Shown: in pieces, positions 26,568 to 35,413 of the stretch
How the letters are laid out: every line of letters starts with the position of its first letter
How positions within the stretch are numbered: the stretch's first letter is position 1
Assembly (NCBI RefSeq): GCF_002954765.1
Contig: NZ_MTPW01000001.1
Location: 682,001-746,000 of the forward strand
Direction: 5' to 3'
DNA length: 64,000 bases
From: Nonlabens arenilitoris
GTDB taxonomy: Bacteria > Bacteroidota > Bacteroidia > Flavobacteriales > Flavobacteriaceae
The notes under the pieces: generated by a model
What the model saw: the letters and a program-made list of their open reading frames with translations, nothing else
Database searches by the model: none
Told to the model about the DNA's origin: nothing
Translations under genes and position numbers: made by a program

Positions 26568-29500
26568 AATGCTTTTCTTCTTCTAGTTCTTGTGCGACAC
26601 TTGTTAAATCTCTTTTTACTGCTTTTTTACCAGTACGTAACCAATAAATTGCTGCCTTTCCATTATTACCGAAACTGAGAAATAATGGTAACATAAGTAA
26701 GGTTAAAACTGTTGCCATTCCTATACCATAAGAAATTGAAATAGCCATAGGTTTTAAAAATTGCGCTTGTCTACTTTTTTCTAATAATAAAGGAGCAAGA
26801 CCAGCTATAGTAGTAATAGAAGTTAGGAAAATAGCTCTAAAACGGCTCTTTCCAGCTTCAAAAAGTGCTTGATCAAAGCCCAGCCCTTCTTTAAGTAAAG
26901 AATTGAACTTACCTATGAGTACGAGTCCATCATTAACCATTATACCAATTAAGGCAATGATACCTAAAAGGGACAAGATATTTACCGGAAAACCATGTAT
27001 CCAGTGTCCCCAACCTACAGCTACAAAGCTAAAAGGAATTAGCAAAATAAGCATAACTGGTTGTATCCAACTACGGAAGGTGAAGGCAATAACAAAATAA
27101 ATAAGTAATAGAATTATAGGGCCTGCCACTGCGGCACTTTGGGAAAACTTATCTGCCTCACGTGCTTGTCCACTTAAATAATTAGGTGATATGGTCGGAT
27201 ATTTATTTTGTAGTTCTGGAATAATTTCTGACCTTATATTAGCTAATATATCTGTTGCACTGCCAGATGGATCTTTGAGATCTGCACTGATAAGCACTTC
27301 TCTTCTACCTTCTAGGTGATTGATGACAACGTCACCTCTTTCAATCGTATAATTTGCTATGTCTCTAAGTGGCACTCTATCACCTGATGGAGTTAATACT
27401 CTAAATTCATCAAGATCTTTTATACTATTACGATTCTCACGATCATAGCGCACCCAAACTCTAATCTCATCCTGACCACGCTGAAAACGTTGCGCCTCAG
27501 TCCCAAAAAACGCTGATCTCACTTGTGACATTACCGTTCTAGTGGTAAGACCTAGTGAATAAGCTGTTTCTTTGAGCTCTAGGTTAATCTCTTTAATCCC
27601 TGCTGGGTCATTATCTTCTATATCCTTAAGCAATGGATTGTTACTTAAAATCTCTTTAAACTCTGCTGTAGCGGCTTTAAGTTCTTTTATATCATTACTT
27701 AATAGTGAAACGGCTACTGGACTACCACCAAAGTTCCCACCAGAACCAAAGGTAAGTGTCTCTGCACCTGGAACCTCACCAACTAACTCTCTTAAACGAT
27801 TTGCTACAATTTCAGAATTAACTTCTTCTGGTCTACTCTCTCCTGGTAATAAGTTAATTGATAAACTGGCTGCAGAAGATGATGTTTGCGACTTGATAAT
27901 ATTTTCAAACAACATTATTGTGTCACCGTACTCATCGCCTTTCAAATATTCTTCAGTTAATTGTTCATTTACAATCATTGCCTTTTTTTCAATAGAGTTG
28001 ATAATAGAATCTGTGATAAATTCTGATGTACCGTTAGGCATTGCAAGATTAATACTTACCTGGTCACTAGATATTCTAGGAAAAAATGCTGTTTTAATAA
28101 TCCCACCACTCATAGAACCAAAGGTTAATATAAGCGCTGCAACAAACAGAGCAAAGGTGAAAAACTTATTTGCTAATGAAAATCGCAATACTGGAGCATA
28201 TAACCTATCTCTCATCCAGTTCATAGCTTTATCACCATAGTCATTTACAATACGCATTTTTTGAAATGCTTTAGCGAGACCTTTTTTAGGCTTATTGTTA
28301 CGTGGTTGTAAAGCTTTAGAGTGAGCTAAGTGAGCTGGTAAGATAATAAGTGCTTCTACTAATGATACTAGAAGCGTTAAAATTACTATGACTGAAACCT
28401 CTCCAAATATGTCACCTATCCTACCTTCTAGAAATAAGAATGTTGAAAAAGCTAATAATGTAGTAATGATTGCACTTAATATGGGCGGAATAACTTCCAT
28501 CGTACCATCTATAGCAGCTTGAACTGGCGACTTGCCATCTTCATAATGCTGATAAATATTTTCTGCAATTACAATTCCATCATCTACCAGTATCCCAATT
28601 ACGATGATCATACCAAATAAGGACAATACATTAATAGTGACATCAAACTGACCAGCAAATATGAACATCCCTAAAAACGCTATAGGTAGCCCAAAAGCAA
28701 CCCAAAAGGCTAATCGCGTATTGAGAAAAACAGAAAGAAATATCAATACCAAAAGCATACCTACTATTGCGTTTTCAGTAAGCAATGCTGTACGTTGATT
28801 TAAGGTTACAGATAAATCTCTTACAATGTCTAATTGAACATTTGTAAAACGCTGATTATAATCTTCAATATATAATTTTACTTTATCTGCTGCATCAATT
28901 AAATCCTCAGAGTTTGTACTAGTAACTGTTATAGTAACAGCTAGTTTATTGTCATAATAGGTTGCATTAGGCGTTTCAGAAAAACGATCTCTAATAATTG
29001 CAACATCTTTTAAGAGTACACTGGTCCCATCTGCCAGAGTTTTTACTGGGATGTAGCTTAATTCATTACCATAATATGACCTACTATTTGCCCTGATTAA
29101 ATATTCTTCTTGATCTGTTTTAATATTACCACCTGTAGTAAGTATGTTTGAACTAGCTACTGCATTAGATATTTCTTCAAAACTTATATCATACCCTAGT
29201 AAGGTATTTTCATTAACTGCTATTTCTATCTCTTCATCAGGATAGCCTGATATCGCAATTTGCGAAATTCCGTCAATACCTCGCAGGTCATTTTCAATAT
29301 CTCTAGCAAGTTGCTTTAAAGTTAAAAGAGGCACATTTTCACCGCTTAAAGCAAATGAAATAGTTGGTCTAGACTGTTCTTGTTTAGAAACCACTAATGG
29401 TTCCATACCTACTGGAAAAGAAGAAACACGATCTACTGCATTCTTTACCTCAAGAAGCATAAAATCAATATTATAGCCCTTAAGAATCTCAACTGTAATA

Positions 29501-29772
29501 GAGCCAGAATTTTCTCTAGAGGCAGACGTTACACGATCAATTCCTTCTATACCTTTAAGATTATCTTCAATTTTAAGTACTACACCTTCTTCTATCTCTT
29601 GTGGAGATGCGCCAGGATAAGTCGCATTGATATTAATGATTTTAGAATCTGTAAGTGGAAAGAAAGAAGATTTAAGAGAAAGCATCCCAAAAACCCCAAA
29701 AATCACAAACCCAACCACCACTACATTAACGGCGACACTATGCTTTATAAAGTAAGCTATAACTTTTCTCAT
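26554..29772 (-). CDS. RND-family efflux permease (HAE1/AcrB-like)
   Basis: 1072 residues, the normal RND length. The first TM is at about 10-30, followed by a large periplasmic loop. The first TM bundle (about 335-530) has the proton-relay GMIIVIGILVDDGIVIAENI with paired Asp. The second periplasmic loop and second bundle (about 860-1040) contain LLGIIALIGIMVNDGLVL. It uses the proton gradient to export drugs, detergents or metabolites across both membranes with the neighbouring adaptor and TolC proteins. A C-terminal charged tail ends EEEKHYDEA. Substrate cannot be read from sequence. Confidence 0.96.
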   Translation of the reverse strand: MRKVIAYFIKHSVAVNVVVVGFVIFGVFGMLSLKSSFFPLTDSKIININATYPGASPQEIEEGVVLKIEDNLKGIEGIDRVTSASRENSGSITVEILKGYNIDFMLLEVKNAVDRVSSFPVGMEPLVVSKQEQSRPTISFALSGENVPLLTLKQLARDIENDLRGIDGISQIAISGYPDEEIEIAVNENTLLGYDISFEEISNAVASSNILTTGGNIKTDQEEYLIRANSRSYYGNELSYIPVKTLADGTSVLLKDVAIIRDRFSETPNATYYDNKLAVTITVTSTNSEDLIDAADKVKLYIEDYNQRFTNVQLDIVRDLSVTLNQRTALLTENAIVGMLLVLIFLSVFLNTRLAFWVAFGLPIAFLGMFIFAGQFDVTINVLSLFGMIIVIGILVDDGIVIAENIYQHYEDGKSPVQAAIDGTMEVIPPILSAIITTLLAFSTFLFLEGRIGDIFGEVSVIVILTLLVSLVEALIILPAHLAHSKALQPRNNKPKKGLAKAFQKMRIVNDYGDKAMNWMRDRLYAPVLRFSLANKFFTFALFVAALILTFGSMSGGIIKTAFFPRISSDQVSINLAMPNGTSEFITDSIINSIEKKAMIVNEQLTEEYLKGDEYGDTIMLFENIIKSQTSSSAASLSINLLPGESRPEEVNSEIVANRLRELVGEVPGAETLTFGSGGNFGGSPVAVSLLSNDIKELKAATAEFKEILSNNPLLKDIEDNDPAGIKEINLELKETAYSLGLTTRTVMSQVRSAFFGTEAQRFQRGQDEIRVWVRYDRENRNSIKDLDEFRVLTPSGDRVPLRDIANYTIERGDVVINHLEGRREVLISADLKDPSGSATDILANIRSEIIPELQNKYPTISPNYLSGQAREADKFSQSAAVAGPIILLLIYFVIAFTFRSWIQPVMLILLIPFSFVAVGWGHWIHGFPVNILSLLGIIALIGIMVNDGLVLIGKFNSLLKEGLGFDQALFEAGKSRFRAIFLTSITTIAGLAPLLLEKSRQAQFLKPMAISISYGIGMATVLTLLMLPLFLSFGNNGKAAIYWLRTGKKAVKRDLTSVAQELEEEKHYDEA

Positions 29773-29777
29773 CTTGC

Positions 29778-30938
29778 TTATTTAAGAGCTGATTGATCAG
29801 TTGTGGATTGTTTCTCTTTTTCTCGAGCAGCTTGCTGTTCTGTTTTCACAATCATTCCCTCATAAGCACCAGGGACTGATTGAGCAATGATCACCGTGCC
29901 ATTTTCTAAACCTTTTACAACCACTTTTTTATCTGAAAAATGAACTGGCTGAATCGTTTTTAAAACCAACTTTCCATCTTCTACTGCAAATAGTTGATTT
30001 TCATTTTGTAATAAACTCCTATTAATCTCTATTGCATTTTCAATCTTCTGCGCATCTAGATTTGCTGTTAAATACATACCTTCTTTAAGATTATCATCTT
30101 TAACCTCTATTACAGTAGTAATTGTTTGAGAAGCTTGATCAACTTTACCATTAATACGAGAGACTTTACCAGTATATATTTTTGCGTCAGAGATATTTTT
30201 AAGTTCTACAGACTCTCCTATTTTTAAAAAACCAGCAAACTCAGAACTGATAGCTACCTGAAGTTCATAAGTGCCTGTTTGAATAAATTCTCCTAGCTGT
30301 TGTCCGCTTCTTATTAAAGTACCTTCTGTAACCATTGCCTCAGTAAGGACACCGTTAAAAGGAGCACGTATTCTATATTTACCTAATCTACTTTCTAGAT
30401 TTTTAATATTAAAATATGTCGTGTAAATATTACGACCGGTAATAAAATACTTTTCTTTATCATCTACAGGTTGAGGCAAGGCTGGTGTTAAAGCATTCAT
30501 ATCCCACGAGTCTAGGTAAGATTGCCATTGTTGATATGATGATGGATAATCTAATCGCAAATCTGGCATTATTGCAGTAATTTGATTGTTAAGATTACTA
30601 CGAGCACTTTGCACCTGTGCATAGAATTCTGAATTCTCAATGATAATCATGCTTTGTCCAGCGCGATATTCCTGACCAGTTTTAAATAGAATTCCAGTAG
30701 GTTTGAAGACACCTGTAACCTCTGCATAAAGCTCTACACGGCGTTTTGCCTGTAAATTTCCATTTGCCGGTATAATTATAGATACAGTAGAATTTGTAAT
30801 CGTATCAGTAGTGATAATTTTCACCTCTTTTTTTACTCTCGGCTTAGGCGCTGTTTTACTATCAATAATGACTTTTGATGCATATATTGCTCCACCTATA
30901 ATGAGCAAAGCAAGTATGCCTAATATAATTTTACGCAT
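29778..30938 (-). CDS. RND efflux periplasmic adaptor (membrane fusion protein)
   Basis: 386 residues with an N-terminal TM/signal anchor (about 5-24). The barrel-sandwich half-motifs ANGNLQAKRRVELYAEVTGVF (about 60-80) and YRIRAPFNGVLTEAMVTEGTLIRSG (about 186-210) flank a short helical hairpin. A beta-barrel domain and a membrane-proximal domain follow, and the C-terminus is charged (AAREKEKQSTTDQSALK). It links the RND pump to TolC. It is the first gene of the operon, only 5 bases before the permease start. Confidence 0.94.
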   Translation of the reverse strand: MRKIILGILALLIIGGAIYASKVIIDSKTAPKPRVKKEVKIITTDTITNSTVSIIIPANGNLQAKRRVELYAEVTGVFKPTGILFKTGQEYRAGQSMIIIENSEFYAQVQSARSNLNNQITAIMPDLRLDYPSSYQQWQSYLDSWDMNALTPALPQPVDDKEKYFITGRNIYTTYFNIKNLESRLGKYRIRAPFNGVLTEAMVTEGTLIRSGQQLGEFIQTGTYELQVAISSEFAGFLKIGESVELKNISDAKIYTGKVSRINGKVDQASQTITTVIEVKDDNLKEGMYLTANLDAQKIENAIEINRSLLQNENQLFAVEDGKLVLKTIQPVHFSDKKVVVKGLENGTVIIAQSVPGAYEGMIVKTEQQAAREKEKQSTTDQSALK

Positions 30939-31018
30939 GAAATAGTTTTAGTTGCTACTTAGACTTGTAAAACTACTCAAGGTATAACCTCAAGAGGTTA
31001 AAATTTCCTTAAAGGTAT

Positions 31019-32944
31019 TTAGAAATTATCGAGCTTCTCAGAAATATCTTCCCACTTCAACATCCAATCTTCTAGTGCTTTTTTCTTAGCCTGATAAGCA
31101 TCAAAAAAACCTGGTTGCGCTGCTAGTTCATCATAATTTGCAGCGAGTTCTTGATCTAATTTTTTAATCCCGCGTTCCAGATTATTGATTTCGGCTTCTG
31201 CTTTTGAAAGGCGATTATTTAAAGATTTTTGCTTTTTCTGATCCTCATAGGAGAGCTGTTTTTTTTCGGTATCCTGCTTTCGCGAAAGCGCATCCACAGG
31301 TACCTCTGTAACTTTTTCAATCTCACGCATGTCTTGAGCCTTACGCTGTTCTAGGTAATAATCTATGTCCCCTAAGTGTAAGTTTAGTTTATGATCACGG
31401 AATTCATAAACAACATCTGTAAGTCCTTGTAAAAATTCTCTATCGTGCGACACCACAATAAGTGTCCCGTCAAATTTAACTAAAGCTGCTTTTAAAACAT
31501 TCTTGGACTGAATATCTAAGTGGTTAGTAGGCTCATCCATAATAAGGACGTTAAACGGCTGTAATAGTAATTTACAAAGCGCTAATCTATTGCGTTCTCC
31601 ACCACTTAATACTTTTACTTTTTTCTCTGCCTCATCACCACGGAACAAGAAAGAACCTAACATGTCTCTTACTTTTACACGATTTCCATCATCTGCAGCG
31701 TCAATCATAATATCCAGCACGGTTTTCTCACCATCTAAATACTCTGCTTGATTCTGGGCAAAATATCCCAACTGCACATTATGACCTAGGTTAACCGTTC
31801 CTTGAGCATCTTTTATCTCACCTACGATTATTTTTGCAAGGGTAGATTTTCCCATCCCATTTTGACCTACAAAAGCGACGCGAGCGCCACGTTCTATCAT
31901 TAAATCTACCTCGCTAAGAACTTTTTTATCACCATAAGATTTACTAACCTTATCAATTTCTAGAACCACTTTACCTGGCTGTACAGATTTTGAAAAATTG
32001 ATATTCATAGCAGCATTATCAGTTTGTTCAATCTCTACCACATCCATGCGGTTCAATTTTTTAACAAGAGATTGAGCCATTGTGGCTTTACTTGCTTTGG
32101 CTTTAAATTTTTGAATTAATTTTTCAGTACGTTCAATTTCTTTTTGTTGGTTCTTAAAAGTTGCCTCTTGCTGCTCTCGCATCTCTGCTCTCAACGCTAG
32201 AAATTGCGTGTAAGGCTTAGGATAATCATAGATGCGTCCTAGACTGATTTCAATGGTACGGTTAGTCACATTATCTAGAAACATTTTATCGTGACTTACA
32301 ATTACTACAGCACCTGGATAAGTTTGCAAGAATTGTTCTAACCATAGAATAGAATCGATATCTAAGTGGTTAGTAGGCTCATCAAGCAGTAGTATATCGT
32401 GATTTTCTAATAATAACTTTGCCAGCTCTATACGCATGCGCCATCCACCAGACAACTCATCGGTAAGCATTCCGAATTGTTCTGGTTTAAAAGCTAATCC
32501 TTTTAAGATCTTTTCAGTTTCACCTTTATATTGATATCCACCTATAATTTCATATTCATGAGTTAATGTACTCATGTCCTCAATAAGCTTTGAATAGGAC
32601 TCAGATTCATAATCTGTTCTTTCAGCAAGTTGAATGTTTATTTGATCCAACTCGGCTTCTATTTCTCTCGCTTTCGCGAAAGCGGTATATGCTTCCTCTA
32701 GTACTGTACGACCTTTTTCAAAATCTATATCCTGACGTAAGAAACCGATACTGGTTCCTTTTTCCATAGCCAGTTGTCCTTGATCATATTCTAAATCACC
32801 AGCGATTACTTTTAACAAGGTGGATTTACCAGCTCCATTTTTTCCTATTAGCCCAACGCGATTACCACCATTAAGCCTAAAGGTTATCTCTTCAAATAAT
32901 GGCTCGCCGCCAAAACTAACATGTAAATCGTGAATATTGAGCAT
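31019..32944 (-). CDS. ABC-F family ATP-binding protein (Uup/YheS-like)
   Basis: 641 residues, two ABC ATPase halves and no TM segment, hence ABC-F rather than a transporter. First half: Walker A GKNGAGKST (about 34-42), signature LSGGW, Walker B LLLLDEPTNHLD. A linker of about 60 residues follows (RAEMREQQEATFKNQQKEIERT). Second half: GQNGMGKST, LSGGERNRLALCK and VLIMDEPTNHLD. The C-terminus is a coiled coil (about 560-640). ABC-F proteins act on the ribosome in translation or antibiotic protection. Two palindrome copies lie within the gene, encoding AFAKA (88-92) and ALSRK (about 552-556). Confidence 0.95.
   Translation of the reverse strand: MLNIHDLHVSFGGEPLFEEITFRLNGGNRVGLIGKNGAGKSTLLKVIAGDLEYDQGQLAMEKGTSIGFLRQDIDFEKGRTVLEEAYTAFAKAREIEAELDQINIQLAERTDYESESYSKLIEDMSTLTHEYEIIGGYQYKGETEKILKGLAFKPEQFGMLTDELSGGWRMRIELAKLLLENHDILLLDEPTNHLDIDSILWLEQFLQTYPGAVVIVSHDKMFLDNVTNRTIEISLGRIYDYPKPYTQFLALRAEMREQQEATFKNQQKEIERTEKLIQKFKAKASKATMAQSLVKKLNRMDVVEIEQTDNAAMNINFSKSVQPGKVVLEIDKVSKSYGDKKVLSEVDLMIERGARVAFVGQNGMGKSTLAKIIVGEIKDAQGTVNLGHNVQLGYFAQNQAEYLDGEKTVLDIMIDAADDGNRVKVRDMLGSFLFRGDEAEKKVKVLSGGERNRLALCKLLLQPFNVLIMDEPTNHLDIQSKNVLKAALVKFDGTLIVVSHDREFLQGLTDVVYEFRDHKLNLHLGDIDYYLEQRKAQDMREIEKVTEVPVDALSRKQDTEKKQLSYEDQKKQKSLNNRLSKAEAEINNLERGIKKLDQELAANYDELAAQPGFFDAYQAKKKALEDWMLKWEDISEKLDNF
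31275..31290. repeat. Dispersed palindrome copy inside the ABC-F gene (linker before C-terminal coil)
   Basis: TGCTTTCGCGAAAGCG; the 14-base core is exact. It encodes A-L-S-R-K at about residues 552-556. Confidence 0.93.
32669..32684. repeat. Dispersed palindrome copy inside the ABC-F gene (first ATPase domain)
   Basis: Perfect CGCTTTCGCGAAAGCG, in frame as AFAKA at residues 88-92. Confidence 0.95.
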
Positions 32945-32955
32945 AGTGGTTTTTG

Positions 32956-32971
32956 TATCTTTGCAAAGATG
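32956..32971. promoter_or_regulatory. Face-to-face promoter -7 elements for the ABC-F and DUF983 genes
   Basis: The plus strand has TATCTTTG at 32956-32963 and the minus strand has CATCTTTG from 32971 to 32964, together forming the palindrome ATCTTTGCAAAGAT. A TTG at 32937-32939 could be the -33 element for the plus direction. The minus gene starts at 32944, only ~20 bases away. Confidence 0.55.
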
Positions 32972-33002
32972 CGTAACTGCGCGTAAACACTAAAGCTTTC
33001 TT

Positions 33003-33386
33003 ATGCTAAAAGGCACAAAATTATACAGTATTATCACGGGAACTTGTCCAGTATGTCAAAATGAATCGATGTACACGAGTTCAAATTTGTATAATCCGAG
33101 TAAGACGCAAGAAATGAATGAAAGATGTTCCCACTGCGGTACAAAATATAAGATTGAACCTAGCTTTTTTTATGGGTCTATGTATGTAAGTTATGGTGTC
33201 GGTATTGCGATTGCAATGGCGGCATTTGTTATTTGTTATTTCTTGCTAAATCTATCAAGATGGAATATTTTTCTAGTGATTACATCTATTTCAGTTTTGA
33301 GCTTACCTATTGTAATACGCGTCTCCAGAAACATATGGATTAATATTTTCATGGACTACGATAAGGAAAAAGCTAAGAAAAACTAG
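33003..33386 (+). CDS. DUF983-family membrane protein with zinc-ribbon-like cysteines
   Basis: 127 residues. Two CXXC pairs (CPVC at about 15-18, CSHC at about 42-45) form a rubredoxin/zinc-ribbon-like head. Two TM helices follow at about 60-82 and 87-105, and the tail is basic. This is the DUF983 layout (SFFYGSMYVSYG is characteristic). The function is unknown; the family is widespread in Bacteroidota. It is divergent from the ABC-F gene, with a shared promoter region. Confidence 0.88.
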   Translation: MLKGTKLYSIITGTCPVCQNESMYTSSNLYNPSKTQEMNERCSHCGTKYKIEPSFFYGSMYVSYGVGIAIAMAAFVICYFLLNLSRWNIFLVITSISVLSLPIVIRVSRNIWINIFMDYDKEKAKKN

Positions 33387-33395
33387 GGTCTTATT

Positions 33396-34433
33396 TTAAG
33401 TAAATCTTTTTATATCCATTTCTTCATGAATGGACTGACCTTTAAAGATGCGCTGTATGAGTTGTGACGATGCCCATGGCGCTATAAGTACTGCTCTACT
33501 GCCCATTCCATTAAATACCCAGACATTTTTATGCTGTGAATGCTGCCCAACAAATGGACGTCTATCAATAGTCGTAGGTCTTATACCATGTTTGTGCTCA
33601 ACTACCTCATAGGGTAACTTCAAGAATCTTTCTAATCGAGTCGTTAAAAAATCTTTACCAGCTGCAGACGGTACATCTTCAAGATCATCTCTATCATAGG
33701 TAGCGCCCACCCAAAACAAGTCATCTTTATATGGCATCAGGAACACCGATGATTTAACAATATGTTTTAATTCAAGACTAGGAACTTTTATTAATAGAAC
33801 TTCTCCCTTATTACCTTGAATAGGCAAATACTTAAAATAAGGATTATCAAGAATACGATAACCTTCGGCAAAAATGATGTGAGATGCCTTTATCTCTTTA
33901 TACGTGACGAAATTAACGTCACTTATTAAACTACTATAATCAAACTCTTGCAATATCACAGATTTCATATTTGTAAAATACAATAGTGTGACAGACATAA
34001 ACTCTAAGGTATCAACCCAACCGGTACCATTTACAAATCCATAGCCTGATAAGGCATCTATACCTTGAACATCTAATTGATGGATTTGCGGATTCATAAA
34101 ATCCTTTAGATCATCACGTTTAGACTTTTTTACCCAAGTTTGAGATTCTTTATCGTCGTGAAATCTACGCGCTACTGTAATAGGCTTACGCAAGTCAACA
34201 GCTGTACATTTTAAAATGTAATCAAACAGACTATTGAGCTCATTAAGTTGGTCTGCAGCCTTCCACACCGCTGTAAATCGCTTTAAAACCATGGGATTGT
34301 ATAGACCTGCAGCAACAGAACTGCTTCCCTTTTTACGATCAGTGATCATAACAATCGTTTTACCTTGTTGATGTAATTGCCATGCCAGTGTACAAGCTGC
34401 AATACCACTACCTACTATTATAACATCTTTCAT
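33396..34433 (-). CDS. FAD-dependent oxidoreductase (DAO family)
   Basis: 345 residues. The N-terminal dinucleotide-binding motif is slightly altered (VGSGIAACTLAWQL in place of GxGxxG). A second conserved stretch is AAGLYNPMVLKRF near residue 41, and the C-terminal GMGSRAVLIAPWAS resembles the FAD-contacting end of glycine oxidase/D-amino-acid oxidase proteins. The substrate is probably an amino acid or related amine, but this is not determined. It is a cytoplasmic flavoenzyme, convergent with DUF983, and separated from the gld operon by a strong terminator. Confidence 0.85.
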   Translation of the reverse strand: MKDVIIVGSGIAACTLAWQLHQQGKTIVMITDRKKGSSSVAAGLYNPMVLKRFTAVWKAADQLNELNSLFDYILKCTAVDLRKPITVARRFHDDKESQTWVKKSKRDDLKDFMNPQIHQLDVQGIDALSGYGFVNGTGWVDTLEFMSVTLLYFTNMKSVILQEFDYSSLISDVNFVTYKEIKASHIIFAEGYRILDNPYFKYLPIQGNKGEVLLIKVPSLELKHIVKSSVFLMPYKDDLFWVGATYDRDDLEDVPSAAGKDFLTTRLERFLKLPYEVVEHKHGIRPTTIDRRPFVGQHSQHKNVWVFNGMGSRAVLIAPWASSQLIQRIFKGQSIHEEMDIKRFT

Positions 34434-34472
34434 AACCCAAAGGTACTACGTAAATAAAACTATTGAATAAAA

Positions 34473-34499
34473 AAAACGCCTTGCAAAGCAAGGCGTTTT
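34473..34499 (-). terminator. Strong terminator at the end of the gldKLMN operon
   Basis: Stem AAAACGCCTTGC/GCAAGGCGTTTT (34473-34484 and 34488-34499) around AAA, with a long A run on the left (U run on the minus strand). Confidence 0.92.
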
Positions 34500-34520
34500 C
34501 AATATAAAGTGATTCAGAAC

Positions 34521-35396
34521 TTAATAGTTCCACATATCAATTTCTTTATTTCTGATGATATCTTTTAAACGTTCTGACTCTAAAAGTTGCATCATAGAAT
34601 TATCAGCTATATATGCTTCAATCTTTCGATCACCATGCACGTTATCCATTTTATAGATAACACCACTAAATCTTCTTGAATTCAAAATGTGATCAAATGA
34701 TATAGGTTTAGCAGAGTTTAATGTATTAAAAGCTTTTGCATTGTGCAACAACTCTCTTACATCTGGATAGTAAATCCAGAACAATTCGATTCCTTTTGGA
34801 TCATCCATGAAGTTAACATCTGGCGTAACCGGAGCTATACCTAAAATACGATATCTCATTTCGCCTTGACGAGTATCTAAGTACCATAATCCTCTTACAT
34901 TGTAAGCAGACACATTATCTGCACCTATAGAGGTTTTAGTAATATACTCAGCATCAACACGACCTTCTGCATTAAACTGCTCAATACCATAGTCTGAAGT
35001 ATCTACTCTAGAGAGAGAAGTTTCAATATCTGCAAATTCTCTTTTTTCATTAAAATAAGAGTCTGAATAAAGGTCTATTTCACCATTTCTTGCAGCAGCA
35101 GCTATCACGTGAAATAATGCACGACGCTCCTTACCTACATAATTAGTATCAATAGGATAATACAATGGAAAGTTTACTCTTTCATCAAGATCTATCTTTT
35201 CCCAAGTAGTTCTTGACCAAAGCACGTCACGATCACCAATGAAACCATAAGGTAACGGTGTATCGTTATCGTTCTCCGTTTGAGAGGCAGTTTTCTTACC
35301 TATCTCATTAGGGTCCTTTGCATTAAGTATATTGTTTTGAGCAAAAGCTGACGAAGTCAACATTAATCCCAATACAAAAACAAATAACTTATTCAT
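34521..35396 (-). CDS. gldN: Gliding motility / T9SS protein GldN
   Basis: 291 residues with a signal peptide ending SAFAQ (about 20). The words DRDVLWSRTTWEKIDLDERVNFPLYYP, ERRALFHVIAAAA and KDIIRNKEIDMWNY are characteristic of GldN/PorN. GldN is periplasmic, binds GldK at the outer membrane and contacts GldM. It forms the ring of the type IX secretion machine used for protein export and gliding. It is the last gene of gldK-gldL-gldM-gldN, 17 bases after gldM. Confidence 0.95.
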   Translation of the reverse strand: MNKLFVFVLGLMLTSSAFAQNNILNAKDPNEIGKKTASQTENDNDTPLPYGFIGDRDVLWSRTTWEKIDLDERVNFPLYYPIDTNYVGKERRALFHVIAAAARNGEIDLYSDSYFNEKREFADIETSLSRVDTSDYGIEQFNAEGRVDAEYITKTSIGADNVSAYNVRGLWYLDTRQGEMRYRILGIAPVTPDVNFMDDPKGIELFWIYYPDVRELLHNAKAFNTLNSAKPISFDHILNSRRFSGVIYKMDNVHGDRKIEAYIADNSMMQLLESERLKDIIRNKEIDMWNY

Positions 35397-35413
35397 ATCT
35401 CTTTTTTCAATAA

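Noticed and set aside
27572..28240. Open frame of 222 codons on the plus strand inside the RND permease gene
   Set aside because: It lies antisense to a strongly conserved pump gene, is rich in Ser/Leu/Ile as expected of antisense frames, and has no promoter or recognisable domain.
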